DNA of 64,000 bases from Strigamia acuminata (lineage: Eukaryota; Arthropoda; Chilopoda; Geophilomorpha; Linotaeniidae). The notes under the pieces were generated by a model. It was not told the origin of the DNA and ran no database searches. It saw only the letters and a program-made list of their open reading frames with translations. Shown here piece after piece: positions 43,566-56,000 of this stretch (position 1 is its first letter; each line of letters begins with the position of its first letter). Made by a program: the position numbers and the translations under genes. The DNA lies in NCBI GenBank assembly GCA_949358305.1, contig OX442318.1, forward strand, positions 5,008,501-5,072,500, written 5' to 3'.

Positions 43566-43714
43566 GCAGATTAATTATTGAAACAAAATTAAAATTTTGA
43601 ATAAAAATATAACCATTAATTCTTAAAGCATTTAAAACACAGAAAAATAAAATAATGATTTCTGAGTCCAAGGGATTAATTAAAAAATTTATCACCTGCT
43701 ACACAAGTATTTGT

Positions 43715-43937
43715 TTAAACTGCAATCACTTTAGATATTTTTATCTACCTTATTGTCTACTTGACAGCAACTCATTTGATTTGTCTTGACAACAGAGATT
43801 AAATTCTGATCACAACTATTTTCAACTTAACTAATCATTGTTATAGTACGCCCCTAAGTATTCACACATGAAATGCTTACTTAGCCGGCTCATGTACTTA
43901 AACAATTAGTTCATTTCTCAAGTTTTCGGCCTTCAGA
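43715..43937 (+). promoter_or_regulatory. Conserved 5' flank of gene 4
   Basis: This is homologous to the other two flanks. The core lies at 43878-43900, 37 bp before the ATG, and is identical to that of gene 3. Confidence 0.5.
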
Positions 43938-44072
43938 ATGAAGGAAATACTCACATTTATTCTCATTTCAGCTATTCTCTTAGGTAAGTTTTCCAAAATA
44001 ACCAGAAAAGTGTATTATTATTAACACCCTTCCGTTGCAGAATTACCCAACAACTCAAAAGCGGAATACCCT
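43938..44072 (+). other. Signal-peptide exons of gene 4
   Basis: Exons 43938-43983 and 44040-44072 encode the conserved hydrophobic leader and [12 protein letters not shown]. Confidence 0.8.
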
Positions 44073-47000
44073 GGTAGGTATACACTTTATTGTTACTTGC
44101 TTTTCATTTACAAACCAATTATTTGATAAGAAATACAACAATTCCTAATAATACAAAAATTCATGCTAATTGTTGAAATAATGTCCATTAGGTGATTGTT
44201 CCTTCTTTGGAAATTCAACCTGTAATTACAAGACATTCAAGCTCGATTGGGATTGGACAATTGGGAATCATGATGGTTTTCGCGATCACACTACCAATTC
44301 CACATCTGGTAATTTAAATACATTTAAGAAATGTTTAAAAAAAGAGAAAAAAAACACTGGAATATTCTTAAAGGTGGCTACGCTGCAATTGACGACGATT
44401 ACAAAGCTAGCAATACAACCGCAAGTTTGTATTCACCAGTGCTTGAACCAACGGGTCACAGTCAACGTTGTCTGACCTTTTGGTATAGGTACATGGGATC
44501 ACGAATGAAAAGCTTTAGAGTTATCCAGCAAGATGGCGAAGCAAAAGATATTGGAGGAATAATCATATGGAATACAACTCAACCAACGAATCGTGAATGG
44601 ACCTATGCTCAGGTTCCCATTTTCTCAAATTATACTTTTGTGGTAAAACCAACTAACACTTTACACTTAAGTTCAAATTATAATTATATTCTGTATTCTT
44701 AGATTCACTTTGAGGCTGTCCGATATAAAAAAACAAAATTTCAAGCTTATAACTACATAGACATTGACGATATTGTATTCACAAAAGGACCATGCACAAT
44801 TATACCAGACAGTGCCCAAACAAATTCAACTCCTAATCTTCCGCCAAAAGCAAATAAGGAAATGCTGCCGACACCAGGTATGTAGAAAAATCGATGACCA
44901 TGGATACACTAACCAATTCCCACAAGCAAATTGGTTATACCGGTAAGCATCAATCTTTTGTAATCTTTTTTAACAGCTTCCAATTCGCCAGACAATTGCA
45001 CATTTGATAAAAAGACACTTTGCACTTGGAAGCAGGCTAAAGATAATGTTCTTAATTGGACTTTGCAACGTGGAGCAGCTAGACTATCAATGTACACAGG
45101 ACCCAAATATGACCATACACGTGGAACAAACGAAAAGAAGGGATATTACATCTATATTGATGTCAAAGATCAATATTATAGTAAAGCGGCAAAATTGGAA
45201 TCAGGTTATATTGAACCCAAAGATGCAAAATGTCTTACTTTCTGGTATCACATGTGGGGAGCAAATGTAAACAGACTGAATGTTAATTCACAAGTAAGAA
45301 TGTTGAATAATTCAAGTTCTGTCCAAAATAATTAAGAATTTGTTTTATGTAGGTGGTTAATCAAACTAACCAGGTAGTTTGGAGCAGAAAAGGTACCCAA
45401 GGAAATGAATGGCTCAGAGCAAATGTTAATTTGAATGAGATGACTGAAAAATTCAAAGTAATTTTTCTACGGAGTATCAAATAATTGTATCAACTAATGC
45501 TGATTGATGACTGTTTATTCTTGCAGATTGTATTTGAAGCAATTGCAGATGACTCCAGTTCACTCTGTAGTATCGCCCTGGATGATATATCATTGTCAAA
45601 GTTGGACTGTCCAGATGATTGTATGTGAAAACATGTTGAAAAGCATATATTCCCGTTAATTGTTTTTGTTTCAGATAACTTTTGTGACTTTGAGACTTCA
45701 AATTGTAACTATAAGCTTGGAAGCTCTGGAAAAAATATTTGGAAATTAACCGGAAAACACTATTTGATTGATGCGCCAATTGCCACAGATCACACATTCA
45801 ATACTGGTTATGGTCATTACATGGCACTTAATACATCTAAGCTTGACATGGCAGACCGTATTAAACTACAATCAGACTACCTTGATTTCAGTGGAACCAA
45901 ATGCTTACAGTTTTGGTACTATATGAAACCTGGAATTACCACAAACTTCTATGTTACATTAGGACACAACGAAACCGCAATCATTGATACAAATTGTATG
46001 TCCATCAAAACAATTGTAATGAAATGTTGGATTATACAATGTCATTCTTGTACACAGATTTCACAACCTTCACTGGTAGCTGGCAAGTTGCTCAAACAAC
46101 AATATATACAGACGAAACCGCATTAAAATTGATTTTCAATTCAATCATCATGTCAAACAAAGACTATATTGCCATTGATGACATTCAAATTAAAAATGGA
46201 ACTTGTGACAGACTAGGTTTGGATTTCTTTATGAACAGAAAAGTACCACCATACAACAACTTCAAAAACTATTTTTAAAGGTGAATGCAACTTTGAAGAA
46301 GATAACCTATGCACTTGGTCAAATGGAGTTGACGATGACTTTGATTGGCAATTGCAAAATGGAAAGACAATAAGTACTGGCACAGGACCAATGGGTGATC
46401 ATACATTAGGCAGCGGTGAAGGTAATCATTATTTGGCGATCAAAAAATCCCCCTTCCTCTCCTTAAAAAAATACGATAACAACAATTAATTACATTTTAA
46501 TACTATTCAAGGTACTTATCTGTATATTGAAACAAGTTCGCCTCAACAGCTAATGGATAAAGCCCGACTATACAGTCATGGATTTCAAGTGTCTGAGAAA
46601 CCCTGGAAATGTTTACACTTTTGGTACAACATGGTTGGCAGGGATATTGGAAGACTGACAGTATACCAATCTGTGAGTAATCATTGATTGCATTATAATT
46701 AAAGCTACAAATGAACTTGGGATGAAATTAAAGTTCCAGGCTGACAATGAAAAACCCATATGGCAAGCACGCGGTGACCAAGGCTATGATCGAAACTCAG
46801 ATTGGCACTACGCTCAAGTGTCATTCCCTAGCGACAAAAACTCATATCAGTTAATGTTTGAAGCAACTGTTGGCGGTGAACTTGGTGATATTGCCATAGA
46901 TGATATTCTAATTACAGATGATTTATGCTCCAGTAAGTATTTTTAATAATAATCAAGAGAAATAAAAGAAAAACTATATTGCCATTCTTATGGATGTGTA

Positions 47001-50000
47001 ACAATAACAATTTTATTTTTTATTTTTTTAAATTTATATTTATTCAATTTTATATTATAGTAATACCATTCAATGCAAACAATAGCATTGTAACAGTTCC
47101 CACAGTGACACCTACACCTGAACCCGAAAGTAAATGAAAATTTTCGGATAAATTGCCATATTAAAGATTAACTATCAATAATTGTTGGTTTTTAAGCGAA
47201 AGAAGTTTACGAGCTAGTTGACTGTCGCTTCGAAAAAGACCTGTGCCAATGGAAGAACATCCATGGTATAAATAAGTGGGTTGTTGTCAATTCATCCAAA
47301 CCTCTAGAAAGTCAATATTTTCCTTCTGGAAGTAAGTTCCAGCATGTACAAATCAGTACTTGCAAATTCCTTGACTTATTTTTCTTTTGGCAGGAAATTA
47401 TGCAATGGCTCAAAATGATGTATATTCACCTAATATGGATAGTGTAGTATACAGATTAGAAACACCAATGTTAAAAACAAAACCAAACGACGAAGAACTG
47501 TGTTTTAGTTTCTACTATTATATGTTTGGTCCTGACTATGGCCTACTTACAGTGTTCATTGATTTCTATGATGGAAATGATAAAATTCCAACGAAATTCA
47601 TTGCATTTAGAAAAAATACAAATTCAATCGACAGATGGCAAACGGCACCAATAACACTCAATTTTCCAGACAGAACATTCCGTGTAAGTTGAAATCTGTC
47701 CACTTGAAATGCTTCAATTACTGAAAAAGATGATCATATAGCTCAGAATAGAAGCCGTTATTAGCTACAAGAACGTCATAGCCATAAGAAATATAGACGT
47801 TGATTATTACAGCTGCCCTGAACGTAAATGATAAATTGAATAGATAAGTTGGTCGTTGATAAGTCAATATTATCATTTTTTTTTGCCTGAAACAGCTGAA
47901 GTGTGCGATTTCACCCTGCATTCATGTGGTTGGATACCCGATATGCGCGGAACATTAGAATGGGGAGTTGTTCGTGCAATAGAAGAAACAAACGGACCGC
48001 CTACAGATCATACTTCTTTGACCGCCGATGGTGCTTTTGCTTATGTTGAAAACACCGTTCCACATGAGTACGGCCGTCTTATTTCCAGCAAATACTCCAA
48101 GTATAAGGGTCCCCAGTGTCTTTCATTTTGGTATTACATGAGTGGAGCTGGAAATGGTCTTCTAAGTGTCCAACTTGAATACCAAACGGATGAAAATGTC
48201 ACAACTTACAGTCCAGATTTATGGCAGAGAATAGGCGATAGGGGCAACAGATGGCACAGGGCAGAAGTCACCATCAGTACATATAAGGATTTCTATGTAA
48301 AACATTGATGGCAGCATAAATTATGCATATTTCTTCATTTACATATTTTTCAGGTTAACTTTTTAGCAAATTTCACAAATGTAGATCGTGGCCATTACAT
48401 GGCCATTGATGATATAGAGATGTTTCCATCAGCTTGTGATCATCCTGGAACTTGCAGCTTTAATACAGACTTTTGTGGTTATATGAATGATCCTGATCAG
48501 AAGAGTAATTGGATGATCGGTCGTGGAAGAACTTACAATCCGCATTCCATATCAGGACCGCCTGCATTTGATCATTGTAATATTTGTCGTTGAACTTTGT
48601 TATTATGTTTTACAAATAAGTGTAATTACAGGGAACTATGCATATATGGATTACAGTGTTGGTGCAAATTTTGATGAGCCAGTGTCTAGGCTCAGAAGCG
48701 AAGAGTTTAGAGGCACTCCACAATCTAATACATTTTGCTTGGAATTTGCATATGTGAAATTTGAAAAGTGTATGTAGTATTTCTTAGATAGAAAAACTTC
48801 AATGCCGTACAGTAAAAATTGTACTTTTTATCTGGACAGATGGGATTACATCATTTAAAGTCATTCTAAATCGGTTGGACAAATTAGAAGGAGTAGAGAT
48901 ACAAATTTGGCAAGCCATTGAAGATAGTTCATTCACCCAGTGGAGTCGAGCCAATGTAGTTTTTAACTGCAGCACTGAATTTGAAATAATTTTTGAAGCA
49001 AGAAATGAAATAACTCAAGCAGCCTTTATTGGGATTGACCAGATTGTGCTACACGTAGGCCCGGATTGCAATGGTGCATTATAGATAAAAAAAAACCAAG
49101 ATAGTGGAGTCTTAATAATAAATACTAATACCTTATTCTATTCAAAAATTTAGAAGCAGAAACTGATACTAACACTACAGAAATACGAGGTAAATCCAAT
49201 GAAAAGAAAGCAAAGCAAGTAGCACCATCACTCTGTACAGAAAATCTGTGTAAAATCAATATAAATAGAAGTTCTATCTTCCAGCTGGGAGTAATAGTAT
49301 AGATTTTGACCAGATTTTCGATATCGATGCCGTATCCATATTTGTGTTGTTTGCAAAAGCACAAATTGAAATAAATATCTTATTTTTCTAGATGAACTGT
49401 TTAGATGCGATTTTGATGATGGAAAAAAATGCGCTTGGGTATTATCAAACTATGACAGTAGGTATTTAGACTGGAAAGTCAGCCATGGACTTGAAGCTGA
49501 TATCGGACCAAATGCTGACCACACCCTAAAGACTAGCAAAGGTTCGATCTTCAACTCAGTTTCATTATTAATAATCGCAGCTAAATTACATATTTGCGTT
49601 AGGTTTCTACGCTATTGCTGACAAGTGGTCAACAACCTCCAGAATGTCAACAAACGAAACCATTAAATACGGCAAAGCGGCCTGTTTTCAATTTTGGTAC
49701 AACAATTACAGCCCATACACATCCACGTATAAAAAAAATGTGTTAATTATATTCTTAAATAATAATTTTCAAATGTTTTTCAATTAGACAACTTTTAGAA
49801 ATATTTTTGAGAACTGAAGATAAACAAGAGTCAGTCGTATGGAACAATACTGCAACATCAGGTGGGGCATGGCAGTTTGCCCAAATATCAATAAGAAACA
49901 CCATAAACTACGAAGTAAGATTGATGTAGTTTTATTGGAATATGATCCCTATACAGGTCACATTAATCCATTTCTAAATGACTAGATTGTTATTCAAGCC

Positions 50001-53000
50001 ACAATGGAGAGATATGCAAGTGGATACATGGCTGTTGATGATGTCGTCTTGCTTTTGAAGGCATGCCCATTGACAAGTGAGATGATTTCGATCTTAGACA
50101 TTATTACTAAGTCAAATTCAAACTGGAAAATAACAACAAAAATAATCTAAAAACTTTTGACCGTAGCTCGACACCACCGCCAAGTTTTCTCCGCAATTTT
50201 CGTTCGTTTTCTTTATTTTTTGGTCATTTTCGCTATTTTTCTATCATTTCTGGTTGTTTGCTGCTATTTCCATTGGCGCCCCTTGCATTTGCGGTAGTTA
50301 CTTTGCCGAACTGCATTGGCGTAAATAGTTTGGCGGTTATGGGTTGGCGGAAGTGATTTGGCGGTAAAAACTTGGCGGAAAAAACTTGGCAGTGGTGTAG
50401 TGGAACCTACCCCAAAAGATGCACTTCGGGTATTTTGTGTGGATTATTTCAGTTTGAATATGACTATTATTTTCACTAATTAATACATCATGTGCTCTTA
50501 ACTTCCACCAGAAAGTTGTTCATTCGACAATGGTATGTGTGGCTTTAGTCAACCAAGTGGAAACCCCATAGACTGGACAATAACTCAAAAGAAAAAGCCA
50601 AATTATTTTCCGGTAGATCACACGACGAACACTAAAGAAGGCGGTTTGTATTCAATAAATATTAGCAGAAATAGATTTATAATGATCTACTGTGCTTTCT
50701 GTAGGAAATTATTTGTACTTAAACACAACATCTAAACCTGCTGCTACTTATGCCAGCTTGTTATCGACTAACCTAATTGCTGGCAAATACTGTGCACATT
50801 TCTGGTTCTATTCAACAAATGCACGCAGCATACTTAATATCCAGAAAAAAACGTACTACGCTGTAGAAGAGCTTGCTGTTTTTGAATCACTAAGGCAAAA
50901 TATATGGTTGAGTGCAAGCGTAGAAGTCTACCACAACGATCCCTTTAGAGTAAGCAGAAGCATTTAAGAAATGCTTTTCTGGATTTATAACTTAAGACTA
51001 TCAAGTAATTCCATGTTTGTTCCAGATTTCATTTGATGTAATTCCTGGAACGAGAGAAAGCACCCTAGTTTTTGCACTTGATGATATTGAGATTACATCC
51101 GGTGGTTGTCATTCCAATTGTGAGTACTGACCACTCAATAATCATTATAATTTTGCTACATTGATTCATATTTCTCACTTTACAACAGATTTTTGCGATT
51201 TTGAACGAGATCTTTGTAACTGGCAAATTGATGAGCAGTCTGATATAACTTGGGAGCGAAAAAATGGATACAACGTCCAAAAGAATAACCATAATCAACT
51301 GCCAGATCATACATTAGGATTGCCAAGTGGTAATGTGAAACAAACATCATTTGGGTAACCCCAATCCTGTGAGAGTAGAGAGACGCCGTTCGGGCATGGG
51401 AGTGTCCAAACGGCATCAGACGCATGACACGTTAATAGAAATAAGCACAAGAGACTGTATTAATGGTTTATGGCCCTTATTCAGTGTCCAGGGGTCAGAA
51501 TCTCACGATCTCCAGTTGCTACTGCTGCATTGCTGCAGCAAACCTGTGACCACACATGGTATATGTAGTTACGGTTAGCCGATGGTACCATGTGGTCATT
51601 TAGCTGTTCATACAATCCATGGATCGCTCATGGTACTGGGACTGATAGACCGGTCAAGACCCTGAGCATCACCAAGGTGAACAAGAGGGGGAACAGCAAG
51701 GTGTGAACCGGAGCTGTTCCTGTGTAACTCTGGGCTCTCAACAGGATGTTGGCCCTTTTATAGTCCACTTTTGCACCATGGGTACGAGAGTACCTTTTCC
51801 CATTGGTTGTGGGGTTAGTGACTGGATGTGACGTCATGGGGGTCACCAATCCTCAACCGTCAACTCCACCTGGCGAGACTGGGCCATGTGGGCTGTGTTG
51901 CAGTGGCCGCCTAACGATCACAACCTCTTTACCACTATTATATCTTTTGTTCGGACCCTCGTAGAACTTTATAACTAAATAAAATTTTTATTTACTATAG
52001 GTCACACCCTGATGATTGAAACCTACTATACAATGAATGGTGCCAATGCAATTTTGATCTCTCCAATAGTATCAAAGGAGTATAATTGTTTCAGGTGGGT
52101 TAATTGTCAGCAAAATCTATAACACAGCATTTAAATATCAAAATGTTCCATTTTATAGTTTTTGGTATTTCACCAATAACATTGAAATTGGCGATTTTAA
52201 AATTGTCAAATATACAGCAGCACTCGAAAATCCATCAATGATAGCTTACTTTCCAACAACTAAAAAAAGAGAATGGGTTCAAGTTAAAATTGATACTAAT
52301 GTTACCACTGATCTAAACTTCAAGGTAAACATTCCACTTCCAACAGAATACAGTCCTATCTCATTGCAAAAAACAGCATAAATCCTATCCGCCCAGATAA
52401 TTCACTAAATCTCATTATTGCTGGTTAACTCAAACATCGGGGATTTACTGAGTATCAACTCCAGTTTCTACCAGGAGCATCTGCTCAACAACACTTAAAC
52501 ATGTATTTGCTTGAATGAGAAAGAACTGTAGTTGAAGTCTGTAGTACTAGTATAAGTCTAAGAACTACATTATGCGTTTGAATACTTTTGTCCACAGTTG
52601 AGCGTTCAGTTTGACTTTTACAACGATAAACTTGATTCATTTATATTACTTGATGACTTCTTTTTTGATACCAAATATTGCCAATGTAAGTGATCTACAG
52701 TGGTGTAAATATTATTCACCCCATCACTGTCAAAAAATGTTGTTTATGTCATTTCTGATTTATAAAAATAAAATAAAATTGCATTTCTGGACATTAAACT
52801 GTTTTTGAGTTATGTCTGATTGAAGTGAGTAACTAGTGATGGGGTGAATAATATTTACACATACTGAATCATTACAATATAATAGTATTTAACTGTTAGC
52901 AATGACAAATTTCTTTTCCAGTCTCTGAAGTAAACATTCCAGAAACAGTGTGCAACTTCACTTCCTCCGACAACAGCAATTGCACTAGTTGCAACTTTGA

Positions 53001-56000
53001 AAATGGCTCATGCAATTACAATGATGCAAGTGCAGATACCTTCCACTGGAGACTAGGAAACCAAACTGAGGCAAGCACTTTCACAAGTGGAGTATTGGAT
53101 ACAGTTGACCATACAGTAGGAACAAATAAAGGCAAGTCTACAATGCTCGTGTATTGGTGAAGAAGTACTTCCTTAAAAAAATAATTTATCCTTATAGGTC
53201 AATTCATGTATGCCGTTGTAAAAGGATCACCAAATCAATATTCAGCTGCCAAATTGCATTCTCCCAGATATGAACATGCAACTGCAACTTGTCACATGTC
53301 ATTTTGGGTTTTTGTCCCACCAGGAAGTATGTCATTACAATATAAAAATTTAACCATATTTCACATCCATTCGTAAAACAGCTTCTGCAGTGAACGCCTT
53401 GTATATTTCAATTGTATACCTAACTGGAGATGAAGCATTACAAATCAGAACTGTTGATGGCATTGTTGGAGAATGGGCTTTGGTTTCAGTTTACATTGGA
53501 AGCATACGACAACCTTTTAGAGTAAAACAGCGATTATATCATAGCTCAAATAGTACCTTTTACTAATGGTGTGTGCTCTACTTAGATCGAATTTGAAAGT
53601 CCTGATTACTTCAGAAATGGGGAACTCGTTGCAATTGATGATATTAATATGCTCGATTGTGGTTTTGCAAATAAAGGTAAACAATCACCTTTTAAAAGCC
53701 AACAAAAAGGCCCTGACATTATGTGTTTTTTCCTTTTATTTTTAGAGGTCGAGACCTGCAGTTCAGAAGAAATCCGCTGTAGCGATAACCCAAAATCAGC
53801 ATGCATAAGTCGTTCACAAGAATGTGATTTTAACATTGACTGTTTAAGCGGCACTGATGAGACTAATTGCAGTAAGGAACTAATTACAGTTTATGCTGTG
53901 TGGTAGAGTCCTAGGTCAGCCCTAGGTCTGAACTACACAACTCATGTGTGTACATACTACCACTATTCATATTTATATGATTTATCTCCACTTTTACCAG
54001 CATCAAAAAATTACATTATGTGTGATTTTGAAGACGGCAACCTGTGTGTTTGGACTACTAGGTGGCAAGGCTGGGAATTAATTAAAGCTGACATGTACAA
54101 TAGAGTGAGGGACCACACGACAAATTCACAAGAAGGTATAATTTCAATTTTACAACCTTGTCCCTGCTGATAATATGGTTTCATCATTTTAGGTAGTCTC
54201 CTAATGGCGGAATACATCGGTGGCTCGGCACAAATAAGCAGCCGTACTTTTAAAGCCGGAAACTGCACTGTAAACTAATTATTGTTTTTATTTTCAAGTG
54301 TTTTAACATTACATGATTATTCTTCATTCACTAGATGAGATTTCATTACCTTTTTGAAGGAAGAGGCAGACAGCAATTTAAGGTGACAACCATAAGTGCC
54401 AGTAGTCCCGAAAAAGTGTGGTTTAGCAGAGACAGAAAATGGGGAAATTACTTTCTAAGAGAAGAAATCCAGTTTAAAATGGATACTGATTTCATTGTAA
54501 TACCACACACAACATAAACTTTCCCCAATGTTTAATAAAAATAAATTTAATCTTTCTTAGATATCGCTAGTAGCTGATATAAAAGACTACAATGCTTATT
54601 TGTACGTTGATGATATCTCATTTGATTCCAACTGCCAATTTGCAGACAGTAAGTAAACAAATTTAATCCTAATTGGATTGATACAATTTCTTTTAAATTT
54701 GTAGAAGAATTGGATAAAACTGTTGGTAAAGTTTGTTTGGATGGACAATTTGCATGCGGAGACGATACATGTATAAAGCAGACTTCTGTGTGTGATTTTC
54801 ATGATGACTGCAAACACGGTTCTGACGAAATAAATTGTGGCAAGTCTTCTTTTTTCTTAGGATTAATTTTAAATTTAATTAATCCAGACAATAAAATTCA
54901 TTTTTTGATAATGAATATGAAAATCCATGAGAAAACTTGTACCTAAAAATTTCTTAAATCTATTTTTCATAGGCCGTTGCAACTTTACGAATGGAGATTG
55001 TGGTTGGTCAGATGCAAGCATAGGAACATATAGATGGATGGGAATGAATGGGGGGCTATTGAGGGTCATCAAATCACCAAATTGTACTTATATTCATCAA
55101 GATGTCTTGTTTATTTGCCACTAACTAATTGCATGCTTAATTATACTATAGCACACTCCGCTGTGCCAAATGCGTACCTAGAATCTCCGATTTTAGGAAA
55201 GACTGCGACAACATGTAAATTCAGCTTTAAATATCACACAAAAGATAATGATGGTATAAAATGAAATATGGCTACCATTTACATTACTTAAATTGCTACT
55301 TCTATTCTGTTAACAGGAAAATTCAAGTTAAATGTTAGAAATATGGGAAAAGTGACGGGTGGTTTTGAAAAGACCATAGCCGTTCTCAACAACAGCGGAA
55401 GCAATAATTGGATAAAACGAACCATTCCGTTAGGTGCTTTTGAACCAGGTTATCAGGTAACAAACTTGTACAGAAATTTTCACCCAAATTTTACCCACTT
55501 CCTTGTGTTTCCACCTTTAACGTTTGGATATTCTTGATTACAAGAAATATCTTCAGGAATATCTGCAGTGAATCCTCAGTATATGTGTAGCATGTCTTGG
55601 GATATCTACAGTCAGGGGCCAGCCTCTGAATGTTCAAAATTCAGTATTCTGTTAACTCACCATTTCTGTCACAATGATCTTGATCAGTTGTCAATTATCT
55701 GGCAATTTACATTTCTTACAGATTGTATTTGAAGCAGATGTTACAGCAGATCATTTCGAAGGCAATATGCCGGATTTTTCAATTGACGATCTGCAATTCA
55801 CTGAGTGTTCTGCTGAAACAGAAACCACAAATCCAATCTACTCCAACTTAAATTGTACATTTGAAGACGGAAATACATGCAACTGGCATCAAGAAATATT
55901 GAGAGATCATTTGGATTGGACAACTACAACAGGACTTACCGATGGCACAGGTCCTGGAAGTGATCACACCAATAATAGCAAAGGTTTAATCCTAGCATAG

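Larger units (their letters stand above)
50512..53676 (+). other. Gene 4 MAM9-MAM11 coding block
   Basis: MAM9 is 50512-51119, MAM10 51189-52685 (exons about 51189-51328, 52001-52095, 52158-52323 and 52599-52685) and MAM11 52922-53676. The MAM10 intron 51329-52000 contains a probable solo LTR. The intron before MAM11 contains a small mariner-like MITE. The first MAM11 intron has a GC donor (AAAG|GCAAGT). Confidence 0.75.

Noticed and set aside
51351-51849. Frames inside the gene 4 MAM10 intron
   Set aside because: They fall within the probable LTR and resemble no protein.
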